From Pseudomonadota bacterium (GTDB taxonomy: Bacteria; Desulfobacterota; Desulfobacteria; Desulfobacterales; Desulfobacteraceae): 7,225 bases of DNA. Location: assembly GCA_018816605.1 (NCBI GenBank), contig JAHIVS010000353.1:1-7225 (forward strand). Reading direction: 5' to 3'. The position numbers were made by a program, and so were the translations under genes. Of the stretch, positions 1 to 7,000 are shown in pieces. Under the pieces are notes generated by a model. The model saw nothing but the letters and a program-made list of their open reading frames with translations, had not been told where the DNA came from and made no database searches. How positions within the stretch are numbered: the stretch's first letter is position 1; each line of letters starts with the position of its first letter.

Positions 1-429
1 GCCGCTCATCAGCCCCCGTTTTTTTTGAAACCATCTGGACACGGTCGACAAGGGAATTACATCGATGCCCCCCAGTCCGACAGCCGCAATCAGGCCATAG
101 AAAAGATACAATTGCCATACAGAGTTCAGTGTCGCCATCAAAAGGAAACCCAGGCCAAGGAAGATCCCGCAGCCGCTCATAATGAGCCGGGGGCCCAATC
201 TGTCGTTCAGGGTTCCCAAAAGCATGCTGGCCGAGCCGTGCACAAGAAATCCCAGTGATGCAGCACCGGAAATGGTGGCCCGTGACCAGCCGAATTCGTC
301 TATCAGGGGCGCAAAAAAAACACCAAAACTATTGCTGATGCCCCAGACTACGGCCTGGATACAAAAACCGGCTGCAATAATGATATAGCCGTAAAAAAAA
401 GAAAGTTTTCTGCGCTGTGTCAACATCAT
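1..429 (-). CDS. MFS transporter, OFA/monocarboxylate-like (N-terminal part; gene runs off the left edge)
   Basis: This is an inner-membrane secondary transporter of the major facilitator superfamily; 143 codons are present without a stop. The N-terminus has FYGYIIIAAGF, then NSFGVFFAPL and EFGWSRATISGAAS (residues about 12-58), the pattern of the oxalate/formate antiporter and monocarboxylate families. Four hydrophobic segments are visible at roughly 13-39, 52-72, 83-103 and 107-130. The TM2-TM3 loop carries MFS motif A (GTLNDRLGPR, 72-81), and WFQKKRGLMSG (133-143) is the usual family sequence after TM4. Two ATGs are adjacent, at 429 and 426. A GGAG at 438-435 lies 5 and 8 bases from them, so the second may be the main start. 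The substrate cannot be told from this half; carboxylates are typical of the family. It is divergent from recC, with no evident functional connection. Family assignment is firm; subfamily is moderately sure. Confidence 0.88.
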   Translation of the reverse strand, partial: MMLTQRRKLSFFYGYIIIAAGFCIQAVVWGISNSFGVFFAPLIDEFGWSRATISGAASLGFLVHGSASMLLGTLNDRLGPRLIMSGCGIFLGLGFLLMATLNSVWQLYLFYGLIAAVGLGGIDVIPLSTVSRWFQKKRGLMSG

Positions 430-532
430 CCGGACTCCGTTTTAGATGGCGGGCTTTAAAAAAGATCCCCCTGAAAAGACAGGCCTTGTGGCGGCAGGTA
501 CATCAGGTCCCCATAAAAAGCTATAGATACCA

Positions 533-544
533 TTTGCCGGCAAA
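533..544. promoter_or_regulatory. 12-bp perfect palindrome, possible operator
   Basis: TTTGCCGGCAAA reads identically on both strands. It sits about 104 bp upstream of the transporter start and inside the leader predicted from the minus-strand promoter. A two-fold symmetric site in a divergent control region suits a dimeric regulator. The half-site TTGCCG recurs as the proposed -35 box at 699-694. No regulator gene is visible in the window, so the role is inferred from symmetry and location only. Confidence 0.3.
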
Positions 545-584
545 GGATAATAGACACAGAAAATCTTTTTTTTTACCAGAACAG

Positions 585-612
585 TTTGATGTTTAAAAAA
601 AGTTCCATCAAA
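585..612. repeat. small inverted repeat (7-bp arms, 14-base A-rich spacer)
   Basis: TTTGATG at 585-591 is the exact reverse complement of CATCAAA at 606-612. The spacer is 14 bases and mostly A. In RNA it would be a weak AT-rich hairpin without a following U tract, so it is not a convincing terminator. It could be a protein-binding site or chance. It lies just upstream of the proposed recC promoter. Confidence 0.3.
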
Positions 613-636
613 AAGCACCCGGTGGGTATTTTGGGT

Positions 637-665
637 TTGATTGGTAAGGCCCGGTCTGGTATTGT
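637..665 (+). promoter_or_regulatory. candidate sigma70-type promoter for recC (extended -10)
   Basis: A -35-like TTGATT at 637-642 (4 of 6 matches to TTGACA) is followed after 17 bases by TATTGT at 660-665 (4 of 6 matches to TATAAT). TG at 657-658 lies one base before the -10, giving an extended -10. Transcription would begin near 672, leaving a leader of about 30 bases that includes the AGGCGG before the recC start. Boxes and spacing are acceptable but weak, as expected for a poorly expressed rec gene. It was found by eye only. Confidence 0.33.
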
Positions 666-670
666 GAAAA

Positions 671-699
671 ATTATACCCCAATATTTAACAGGCGGCAA
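671..699 (-). promoter_or_regulatory. candidate sigma70-type promoter reading toward the transporter gene
   Basis: On the minus strand, TTGCCG (699-694; 4 of 6 matches to the -35 consensus) is followed after exactly 17 bases by a perfect TATAAT (676-671). The start point would be near 664. The transcript would carry an untranslated leader of about 235 bases before the transporter start at 429, passing through the inverted repeat and the palindrome. The site overlaps the proposed recC promoter face to face. It is the best -10/-35 pair I found in the region, but the long leader leaves room for a closer promoter. Confidence 0.4.
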
Positions 700-704
700 T
701 CTTG
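691..704 (+). promoter_or_regulatory. recC ribosome binding site and TTG start codon
   Basis: AGGCGG at 691-696 precedes TTG at 702-704, with AGG eight bases from the start. The frame has a TAA stop at 687-689 and no ATG or GTG between it and the TTG. Starting at TTG gives a protein beginning MLHTIKSNRM, which aligns without gaps to the E. coli RecC start MLRVYHSNRL. The first in-frame ATG, at 729, would remove the conserved SNR segment, so TTG is preferred. Confidence 0.7.
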
Positions 705-3700
705 CTCCACACCATCAAAAGCAATCGAATGGAACGTCTCATGGATGGGCTTGCTTCCGTGCTGGCCCAGGTTCCGGAGGATCCCATGGTTCCGGAGTGG
801 ATCGGTATCCAGTCCCGGGGAATGAAACAATGGATTGCAACCCAGGTGGCCCGGAAATTGGGAATCTGTGCCAATATCTCTTTTTTATTTCCCCGGCAGA
901 TGATCGAATTGTTTTTATCCGGCCCCCAACCCTGTGAGTCGGGCATGCTCACCCCGGATGCCCTGATGTGGTCTGTGATGGAGGGCATACTTGAAAACAG
1001 CGACACCCCCTGTTTTGCCAGCCTCAAAAAGTATATCGGCACGGAGGATTCCGGCCGCAGGCTCTTTCAATTGTCCATGAAGATCGCCCGTGTGTTTGAC
1101 GATTATCAGATTTACCGTCCGAATCTGCTTTTGGACTGGGAAAACAAGGCGCAAACGGACCGATTCAAGGACCCGGTCATGGCCTGGCAGTCCGTGCTCT
1201 GGAAAAAAATTGCCCATTCCCGGCCCAAGCTTCATGTGGCTGCCCGCATGGAAGCCTTTCTAAAAAAAGGGATCCCGGGCGGGCCGGGTGCAGATCCTGG
1301 GGCCCCCACAGGAATTCCCCAGCGGATATCCTTGTTTGGGGTCTCGGCCATGCCCCCCCGTTTTCTTGAATTTTTCGGGGCCCTGGCCCGGACCATGGAC
1401 GTTTATCTGTTTTTGCTCACCCCGTCCAACCAGTTTTTTTTTGATATGCGTTCCCGGCGTCAGATGGAAAAAATGGCCCTGGACAATGCGGGTTCCCTGG
1501 ATATGGAAACGGCCTGTTATGAAGTCGCCAACCCGCTTTTGGCTTCCCTGGGTCAGTCGGGAAGTGTGTTCCATGAAAGCCTTGAAAACTTTGATTACCA
1601 CGAGCCTTTGGGAGATCTGTTCGAAGATCCCCTGGACCAGTCTTCAAGCATGTTGTCCTTTCTTCAATCGGATATTCTGAATCTGATTGTCAGAAAGGCA
1701 GGTACGGAAACCCTGCCCGTTGCCGTGGACCCAAAGGATACTTCGGTCTCCATCCATGCCTGCCATTCGCCCATGCGGGAGGCCCAGGTGGTAAAGGACC
1801 TGCTTTTGGACGCCTTTGAAAATGATCCCGATCTTTGTCCCCACGAGGTCATTGTGATGATGCCCGATATTGAGGCCTATGCCCCTTATCTTACCGCGGT
1901 TTTCGCATCTGAACATCCCCTCCCTTTTTCCGTTTCAGATCGGAAAAAAAAATCAGAATCCGAAACCCTGACCGCTTTTTTAAAAATCCTGGCCCTGAAA
2001 GAGTCACGGCTCGAGCCGGCAAGGGTCCTGGATCTGCTGCTTTCCCCTGCCATTGCCGTAAAATTTGATATTCTGGCAGAAGAGCTTATGGTCATTGAAG
2101 AAAAGGTTCAGGAGGCCAAAATTTTATGGGGCAGGGACAAGGCCCACAGAAAAGAGCTGACAGGCGCAGCCTTTGATGAAAATACCTGGATGTTCGGATT
2201 CCGGCGCCTGTTCATGGGGTATGGATTGCCCCAGGACCATGAAACTCTGGTGGCAGACATTTTACCCTGCGATGCCTTTGAGGGGCTGGAAGCCGGGACA
2301 CTGGGGAAGATTGCCCATTTCGCCCATACCCTGTTTGACCGGCTGTCGGACCTTGCCCCGGCAAAAACAATCCAAATGTGGGGGGAAAGCCTTCGGACCC
2401 TGGTTTTGTCCATGATGGAAAAAACCCATGACAATGAAGCGGACATGGTGTTTTTGCTTCACACCATTGATGCCTTTGTCCGGGACGGGGAAATGGCCGG
2501 CTATTCACGGAAGATTGATTTTTTCGTGGTCCGGGATATCATTGAAGGCAAGTTGGACAAGACCATTGCCCAGGGAAGTTTTCTGGCCGGAAGCCTCACC
2601 TTTTGCAATCTCATGCCCATGCGCTCTATTCCCTTTAAGGTGGTGGTGCTCATGGGCATGGACGAGGCCGGTTTTCCCAGGAAACCCATGGTCACAGGGT
2701 TTGATCTGATCAAAAAATATCCCCGGAAGGGAGACAAGCAGGAACCAGAGGAGGACCGGAATCTTTTTTTAGAATCCCTGCTGTCCGCCAGGGACCGCCT
2801 GATCATCACCCATACGGGCATGAGCATAAAGGACAATTCTCCCATTCCCTGTTCATGTGTGGTAGAGGAACTCAAGGATGCCATGAAGGCCGGCTTTAAA
2901 TTTCCGGAAGGCTTTGACTTTTGTTTTTGGCATCCCCTCCATCCGTTCAACCCGGTTTATTTTAACAAGACCGCTTCTTTTTTTTCTTTTTCACAGGATC
3001 AGTGCAGGATAGCCGTATCCCAGGCTGAACCGGGTAAAAATGCATTTTCCCGGCAAGCATTTTTGCCCCGGGAATTTTGTCTGATTCCCCAAAGCCAGCC
3101 AGATCCTGTAAACAAGAGTGTGACGCTGACCGAGCTGGTCCGGTTTTTCAGAAACCCGGTGGCAGAATTTGTCACCCAGGGGCTGAACCTCTGTTTTCCC
3201 GAAATTAAGGATCCGGTGTCTGACCGGGAAGAATTCCAGCTGTCGGGTCTGTCCGGCTACGCTCTGGGCAGTCTGTATATGGACAAGGCCCCGGAAAACG
3301 ATCTTTATGACCGGGTCCGTGCCGGGGGGCTTCTGCCCTTTGGTCAAAAAGGCAGATCCGAGTGGGACCGGATTTCATCTGTTGCAGACCCGATTCTGGC
3401 CCTTGCCGGGACCTTTGATCCGGGCGCGCCCCTGCCGCCCCTGGGGGTGGATACCCGGGTGGGGGAAATGGTGATCACCGGCACCCTTACCGATTGTTTT
3501 GAATCCGGGCGGTTTACGGCCGGATTCGGGCGCCTGACCCCGGCCCGGCTGCTCACCCAATGGATCTACCATTTGTTTTTAAATGCCCGGGGCTGCAAAT
3601 TTCTGCACACCCGTATGGTGGGCCGGGACCCCAAAGGAAAATTGCCGGCCGTGGTCTATTCCTTTGGGCCTCTCTCCTCTGCCCCCGGTCATATTGAGGC

Positions 3701-4019
3701 GTTGGTTTCTTTGTATGAAGAGGGCCGCAGGAAGGTGCTGCCGTTTTTTTGCGACACCAGTTTTTCTTTGGCCCAAAGCCTTTCCACAAAAAATTTTGAG
3801 AAGAGCCGGGAAAATATAGAATTTGCCCTGGTACAGGCCAGGCGGTTCTGGTTTGACCCTTTTTACGGCAAGGGAGAAGGCATCAACCGATATGTGGAAC
3901 TGATATTCGGGCACAAGGATCCCTTTGAAACCCTGGAGAATCTGATGGAATCCCAGATTATAGAGACAGCCCTTCTGGTGTATCAACCCCTTTTGGAGAA
4001 TTTAACCTGCGAATCATGA
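702..4019 (+). CDS. recC: RecBCD enzyme subunit RecC (exodeoxyribonuclease V gamma chain)
   Basis: RecC is the non-catalytic scaffold of the RecBCD helicase-nuclease. It splits the duplex, guides the strands to RecB and RecD, and scans the 3' strand for Chi. The 1105 residues compare with 1122 in E. coli. Landmarks in order are SNR (7-9), QSRGMKQW (37-44), RLFQLSMK and YRP (120-140), NPLLAS, QSDILNL, the CHSPMRE block (354-360), the highly conserved LMPMRSIPFKVV with GMDEAGFP (637-659), GFDLI, RKGD (675-678) and RNLFLESLLSARDRL. The C-terminal region, from about residue 807 (LTELVRFFRNPVAEF), corresponds to the nuclease-like but inactive fold of RecC. As expected for RecC, no Walker A or other intact helicase motifs are seen. 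Several Chi-contact residues differ from E. coli (see findings), and a Gly/Pro-rich loop lies near residues 190-208. The gene overlaps recB by four bases. Identification is very secure. Confidence 0.97.
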   Translation: MLHTIKSNRMERLMDGLASVLAQVPEDPMVPEWIGIQSRGMKQWIATQVARKLGICANISFLFPRQMIELFLSGPQPCESGMLTPDALMWSVMEGILENSDTPCFASLKKYIGTEDSGRRLFQLSMKIARVFDDYQIYRPNLLLDWENKAQTDRFKDPVMAWQSVLWKKIAHSRPKLHVAARMEAFLKKGIPGGPGADPGAPTGIPQRISLFGVSAMPPRFLEFFGALARTMDVYLFLLTPSNQFFFDMRSRRQMEKMALDNAGSLDMETACYEVANPLLASLGQSGSVFHESLENFDYHEPLGDLFEDPLDQSSSMLSFLQSDILNLIVRKAGTETLPVAVDPKDTSVSIHACHSPMREAQVVKDLLLDAFENDPDLCPHEVIVMMPDIEAYAPYLTAVFASEHPLPFSVSDRKKKSESETLTAFLKILALKESRLEPARVLDLLLSPAIAVKFDILAEELMVIEEKVQEAKILWGRDKAHRKELTGAAFDENTWMFGFRRLFMGYGLPQDHETLVADILPCDAFEGLEAGTLGKIAHFAHTLFDRLSDLAPAKTIQMWGESLRTLVLSMMEKTHDNEADMVFLLHTIDAFVRDGEMAGYSRKIDFFVVRDIIEGKLDKTIAQGSFLAGSLTFCNLMPMRSIPFKVVVLMGMDEAGFPRKPMVTGFDLIKKYPRKGDKQEPEEDRNLFLESLLSARDRLIITHTGMSIKDNSPIPCSCVVEELKDAMKAGFKFPEGFDFCFWHPLHPFNPVYFNKTASFFSFSQDQCRIAVSQAEPGKNAFSRQAFLPREFCLIPQSQPDPVNKSVTLTELVRFFRNPVAEFVTQGLNLCFPEIKDPVSDREEFQLSGLSGYALGSLYMDKAPENDLYDRVRAGGLLPFGQKGRSEWDRISSVADPILALAGTFDPGAPLPPLGVDTRVGEMVITGTLTDCFESGRFTAGFGRLTPARLLTQWIYHLFLNARGCKFLHTRMVGRDPKGKLPAVVYSFGPLSSAPGHIEALVSLYEEGRRKVLPFFCDTSFSLAQSLSTKNFEKSRENIEFALVQARRFWFDPFYGKGEGINRYVELIFGHKDPFETLENLMESQIIETALLVYQPLLENLTCES
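3995..4019 (+). promoter_or_regulatory. recC-recB translational coupling site (ATGA overlap)
   Basis: The recB ATG (4016-4018) overlaps the recC TGA (4017-4019). The nearest Shine-Dalgarno-like sequence is GGAGA at 3995-3999, 16 bases before the ATG, which is too far for good independent initiation. Ribosomes finishing recC probably restart on recB, keeping the two subunits in balance. The overlap is read directly; coupling is inferred. Confidence 0.6.
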
Positions 4020-7000
4020 AGCCCCTGGACCCCTTTTGCCTGGATTTTGAAAAGATCACTCTGATTGAAGCCAGTGCCGGCACGGGAAAAACCTATACCA
4101 TCACCACCCTGGTGGCCCGGCTCATTGCCCGGGGAATTTCCCTTCCTTCCATTTTAGTGGTGACCTTTACCGAAGCGGCAGCCGCCGAACTCAAGCTTCG
4201 GATCCGGGCGCGGCTGTCCCAATGCCTGGCAGAGGACTGGTCAGACAAAGGAGCCGGCGAGCTTGCCCGGTTTTTCAACGGCCAGGAAGATCCCGGTCTT
4301 ATCCGAAGACGTCTGGCCCATGCGATCACCTGTTTTGACCAGGCCTGCATCATGACCATTCATTCTTTTTGCTTCCAGACGTTAAAGGAGAATGCCTTTG
4401 AAAGTGGGGCCTATTTTGATATGGAACTGCTCACGGATTCTGCACCGTTTTTCGACCAGGTGTGCATGGATTTTTTCATGACCCAGGTCAATAACCTGGA
4501 TCCTTTGGTTCTCAAATTTCTGGCCCTGAGGGGCGTGACCCCGGAAAATTTCAAGACAGTGTTCCGGCAGGTGGTCTCCAGGCCCGGCATTGACATCCTC
4601 CCCGACAAGGCTGAATTTAAGGATGTCAGCCATGCCTACCGGGAGCTGACCCGCAAACTGCATGAAATTTTAAAAACCCAGCGTCAGGCCATTATTGATC
4701 TGATCCAGGACCACAAGGGCGTGGACAAACGAAGCTACACAAAAAAAAATCTGCCCCTTTGGCTGGATCTTTCCCTTGCCACCCTGAAGACCCAGGGCAG
4801 GAATGCCCTCTTTGATATGGCAGAAAAAAAGGACCCCCTCTTTAAGTTCACCCGCAGCCGGTTGGCGGCCAGGACCCGTGAGGGCCAGGAACCACCCGAC
4901 CATGAATTTTTTGATTGCTGCCAGAGCCTGCTGGAATTGCACCGGATTCTGGAAACCAATCTCATCAGTCTGAAACTTTCATTTTTCTCCTATTTTCGCC
5001 AGGAGCTTGAACGAATGAAGCACTCCCAGGGCGCCTGTTTTTTTGACGATCTGATCAATGATCTGGCGGCAGCCCTGGAAGGCGAGGGCCGGGAACGGCT
5101 GCGGGCCGCGGTAAGGCGAAAATTTCAGGCCTGCCTCATTGACGAGTTCCAGGATACGGATCCGGCCCAGTATGTGATTTTTTCCCGGCTGTTTGCAGAC
5201 CCTGCGCCTTTGGAGAGCGACGTCTTTGAAAACCAGCGGCCCTTTTTTATGATCGGTGATCCCAAGCAGGCCATTTACGCCTTCAGGGGCGGGGATATTT
5301 TTGCCTATCTGTCGGCCTGCAGGCAAAGCGACCAGATTTTTACCCTGGAAAAAAATTATCGATCCGCGCCTTTGATGGTCGACGGGGTAAACGATATTTT
5401 TTGTCTGGACCCCAACCCTTTTTTGTTTGATCAGATTGAATTTACCCGGGTGACGACCCCTGAAACCGCTGTTAACCGGCTGGTCGAAAAAAAAGCGCCA
5501 ATACCGCCCCTTCAGTTGGCCTTTGTCAAAAGAGAGGGGTTTGGCCTCGACCGCCAGGGGTATATTAAACGGGAGGACGGGTTGAGGGATATCCCCAAAT
5601 TGCTGGCGACCGATATCCTTGACCTTTTAACTTCGGACAAACGGCTGTTGACAGGATCCCAGCAGGGGGGGGATGACCGAAAAATAACCCCCCAGGACAT
5701 GGCGGTTCTGGTTCGGACCAACAGCCAGGCAGAAGCGGTGCACAGGGCATTGGCCGCAGTGAACATTCCCTCCTATTTGTCCAAAACAGGGTCTGTGTTC
5801 GACTCCCGGGAGGCCATTGAGTTTTACGATATTCTGGCGGCAGTATATGCGCCCGACCATATCGGTTACCTGAAGGCTGCCCTGGCATCTTCGGTCTTCG
5901 GATTTTCCGGCAGGATGCTGGCAGATCTGGATCAGGACGAAGGGGTGTTGTGGCAATACCAGGATCAATTCAGGGGGTTTAAGGATTGCTGGGAGCAACG
6001 CGGATTTGTGGCCATGGTCATGGCGCTGTTCCATTCCGATGACGGGGTATTGAACGCTGATTCCCGTTTGAGCGAACGGGGACTGACCAATTTTTATCAT
6101 TTGATCGAACTTGTATCCCGGGCAGCCCAGGAGCGCTCGGTGTCCATGTTTTATCTTCTTAAATGGTATCGGGAGCAGCTTTCGGCCGGGACCCGGAACC
6201 AGGGGGCCGATGAACTGCGGCTTGAAAGCGACAAAAAGGCTGTGGCCATTGTCACCATCCACAAAAGCAAGGGGCTTGAATATCCCATTGTGTATTTGCC
6301 CTATCTCTGGGGTGGTGCCGGAAAAGGAGGGGACCCTGTCCTTTTCCATGACCCGGATAAGGGATTTAAACTATGCCTGGACCTGGGCAGTTCAGACCCG
6401 GACGCTGACCCGGATCCGGATCAAAGCCCCAATCAAAGACCTCCGGGATCCAGGGAGCTCATGGCCTTTGAGGAGATGGCAGAAGAAAGACGGCTGCTCT
6501 ATGTGGCCTTGACCCGGTCTTCTGCCATGTGCAGGATTTTCTGGGCAGGGATTTCATCCGTGGACCGGTCTGCCCTGGGACAATTGCTCCATCCCTCTGG
6601 GTGCAAAACAGACGACCAGATGCTCCAGGATTTGGAGCGGCTGTGTGCAAAGGGGGGGGGGCGGGTGGCCGTCTGTCCTGTTTCCATGAAGGATGCCCAG
6701 GATATCTATATGCCGGAGGATTCACACAAAACAGATCTGTCGGCCAGACCCTGGACACGGCAGCTTCAGCCCGCCTGGCGGATATCCAGTTTTTCAGCCC
6801 TCAGCGCATCCCGGGACAAGTATGAACCCGATGACCGGGAACCTGCCAAGGGTCATTCTGGTTCACGCCGGGAGATTTGTTTAAAGGATTTTCCCAGGGG
6901 TGCCGGGTCCGGAGATTTTTTCCACGCCGTTTTTGAGGAGCTTGATTTTACGGATGCCAGGGCTGTGGAAGCGGTGGTGGATAAAAATCTGGCAAAATTC

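Larger units (their letters stand above)
430..701. other. divergent intergenic region between the transporter gene and recC
   Basis: These 272 bases separate two divergent genes. The region is AT-richer than its flanks, with runs such as the T9 tract at 566-574 and the A-rich stretch around 594-601. I see candidate promoters for both directions, a 12-bp palindrome and a 7-bp inverted repeat, listed separately. No tRNA, obvious small-protein gene, riboswitch or rho-independent terminator could be recognised. An open frame on the minus strand across 699-442 has no recognisable protein character and is not annotated. Confidence 0.7.

Noticed and set aside
25..388. Plus-strand open frames of 77 and 68 codons at the left edge
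   Set aside because: They are antisense to the transporter gene, whose minus-strand frame shows membrane segments and MFS motif A.
442..699. Minus-strand open frame of 85 codons in the divergent intergenic region
   Set aside because: It starts at a TTG beside the recC start, overlaps both proposed promoters, and encodes no recognisable domain, signal peptide or membrane segment. The transporter and recC account for the coding on either side.
605..723. Near-direct repeat CCATCAAAAAGCA (605-617) and CCATCAAAAGCA (712-723)
   Set aside because: One copy lies in recC coding sequence, the match is short and A-rich, and there is no third copy or regular spacing. Chance is the simpler explanation.
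1434..4749. A9/T9 runs at 1434-1442, 1944-1952 and 4741-4749 as slippage elements
   Set aside because: A and T runs of this size are common in this DNA, encode ordinary Lys or Phe stretches and do not sit at domain boundaries, so no special role is supported.
5627..6349. Minus-strand open frame of 240 codons antisense to recB
   Set aside because: It lies wholly within well-supported recB coding sequence, and its product is rich in Pro, Gly and His with no recognisable domain. It is a by-product of recB codon use.
6529..6825. Possible true frameshift in recB at the poly-G run, with a plus-strand frame reading across it
   Set aside because: The original frame continues into WRISSFSAL and FFHAVFEELDF, which match the RecB nuclease region. 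The sequence as given is therefore in frame, and the alternative frame has no RecB similarity.
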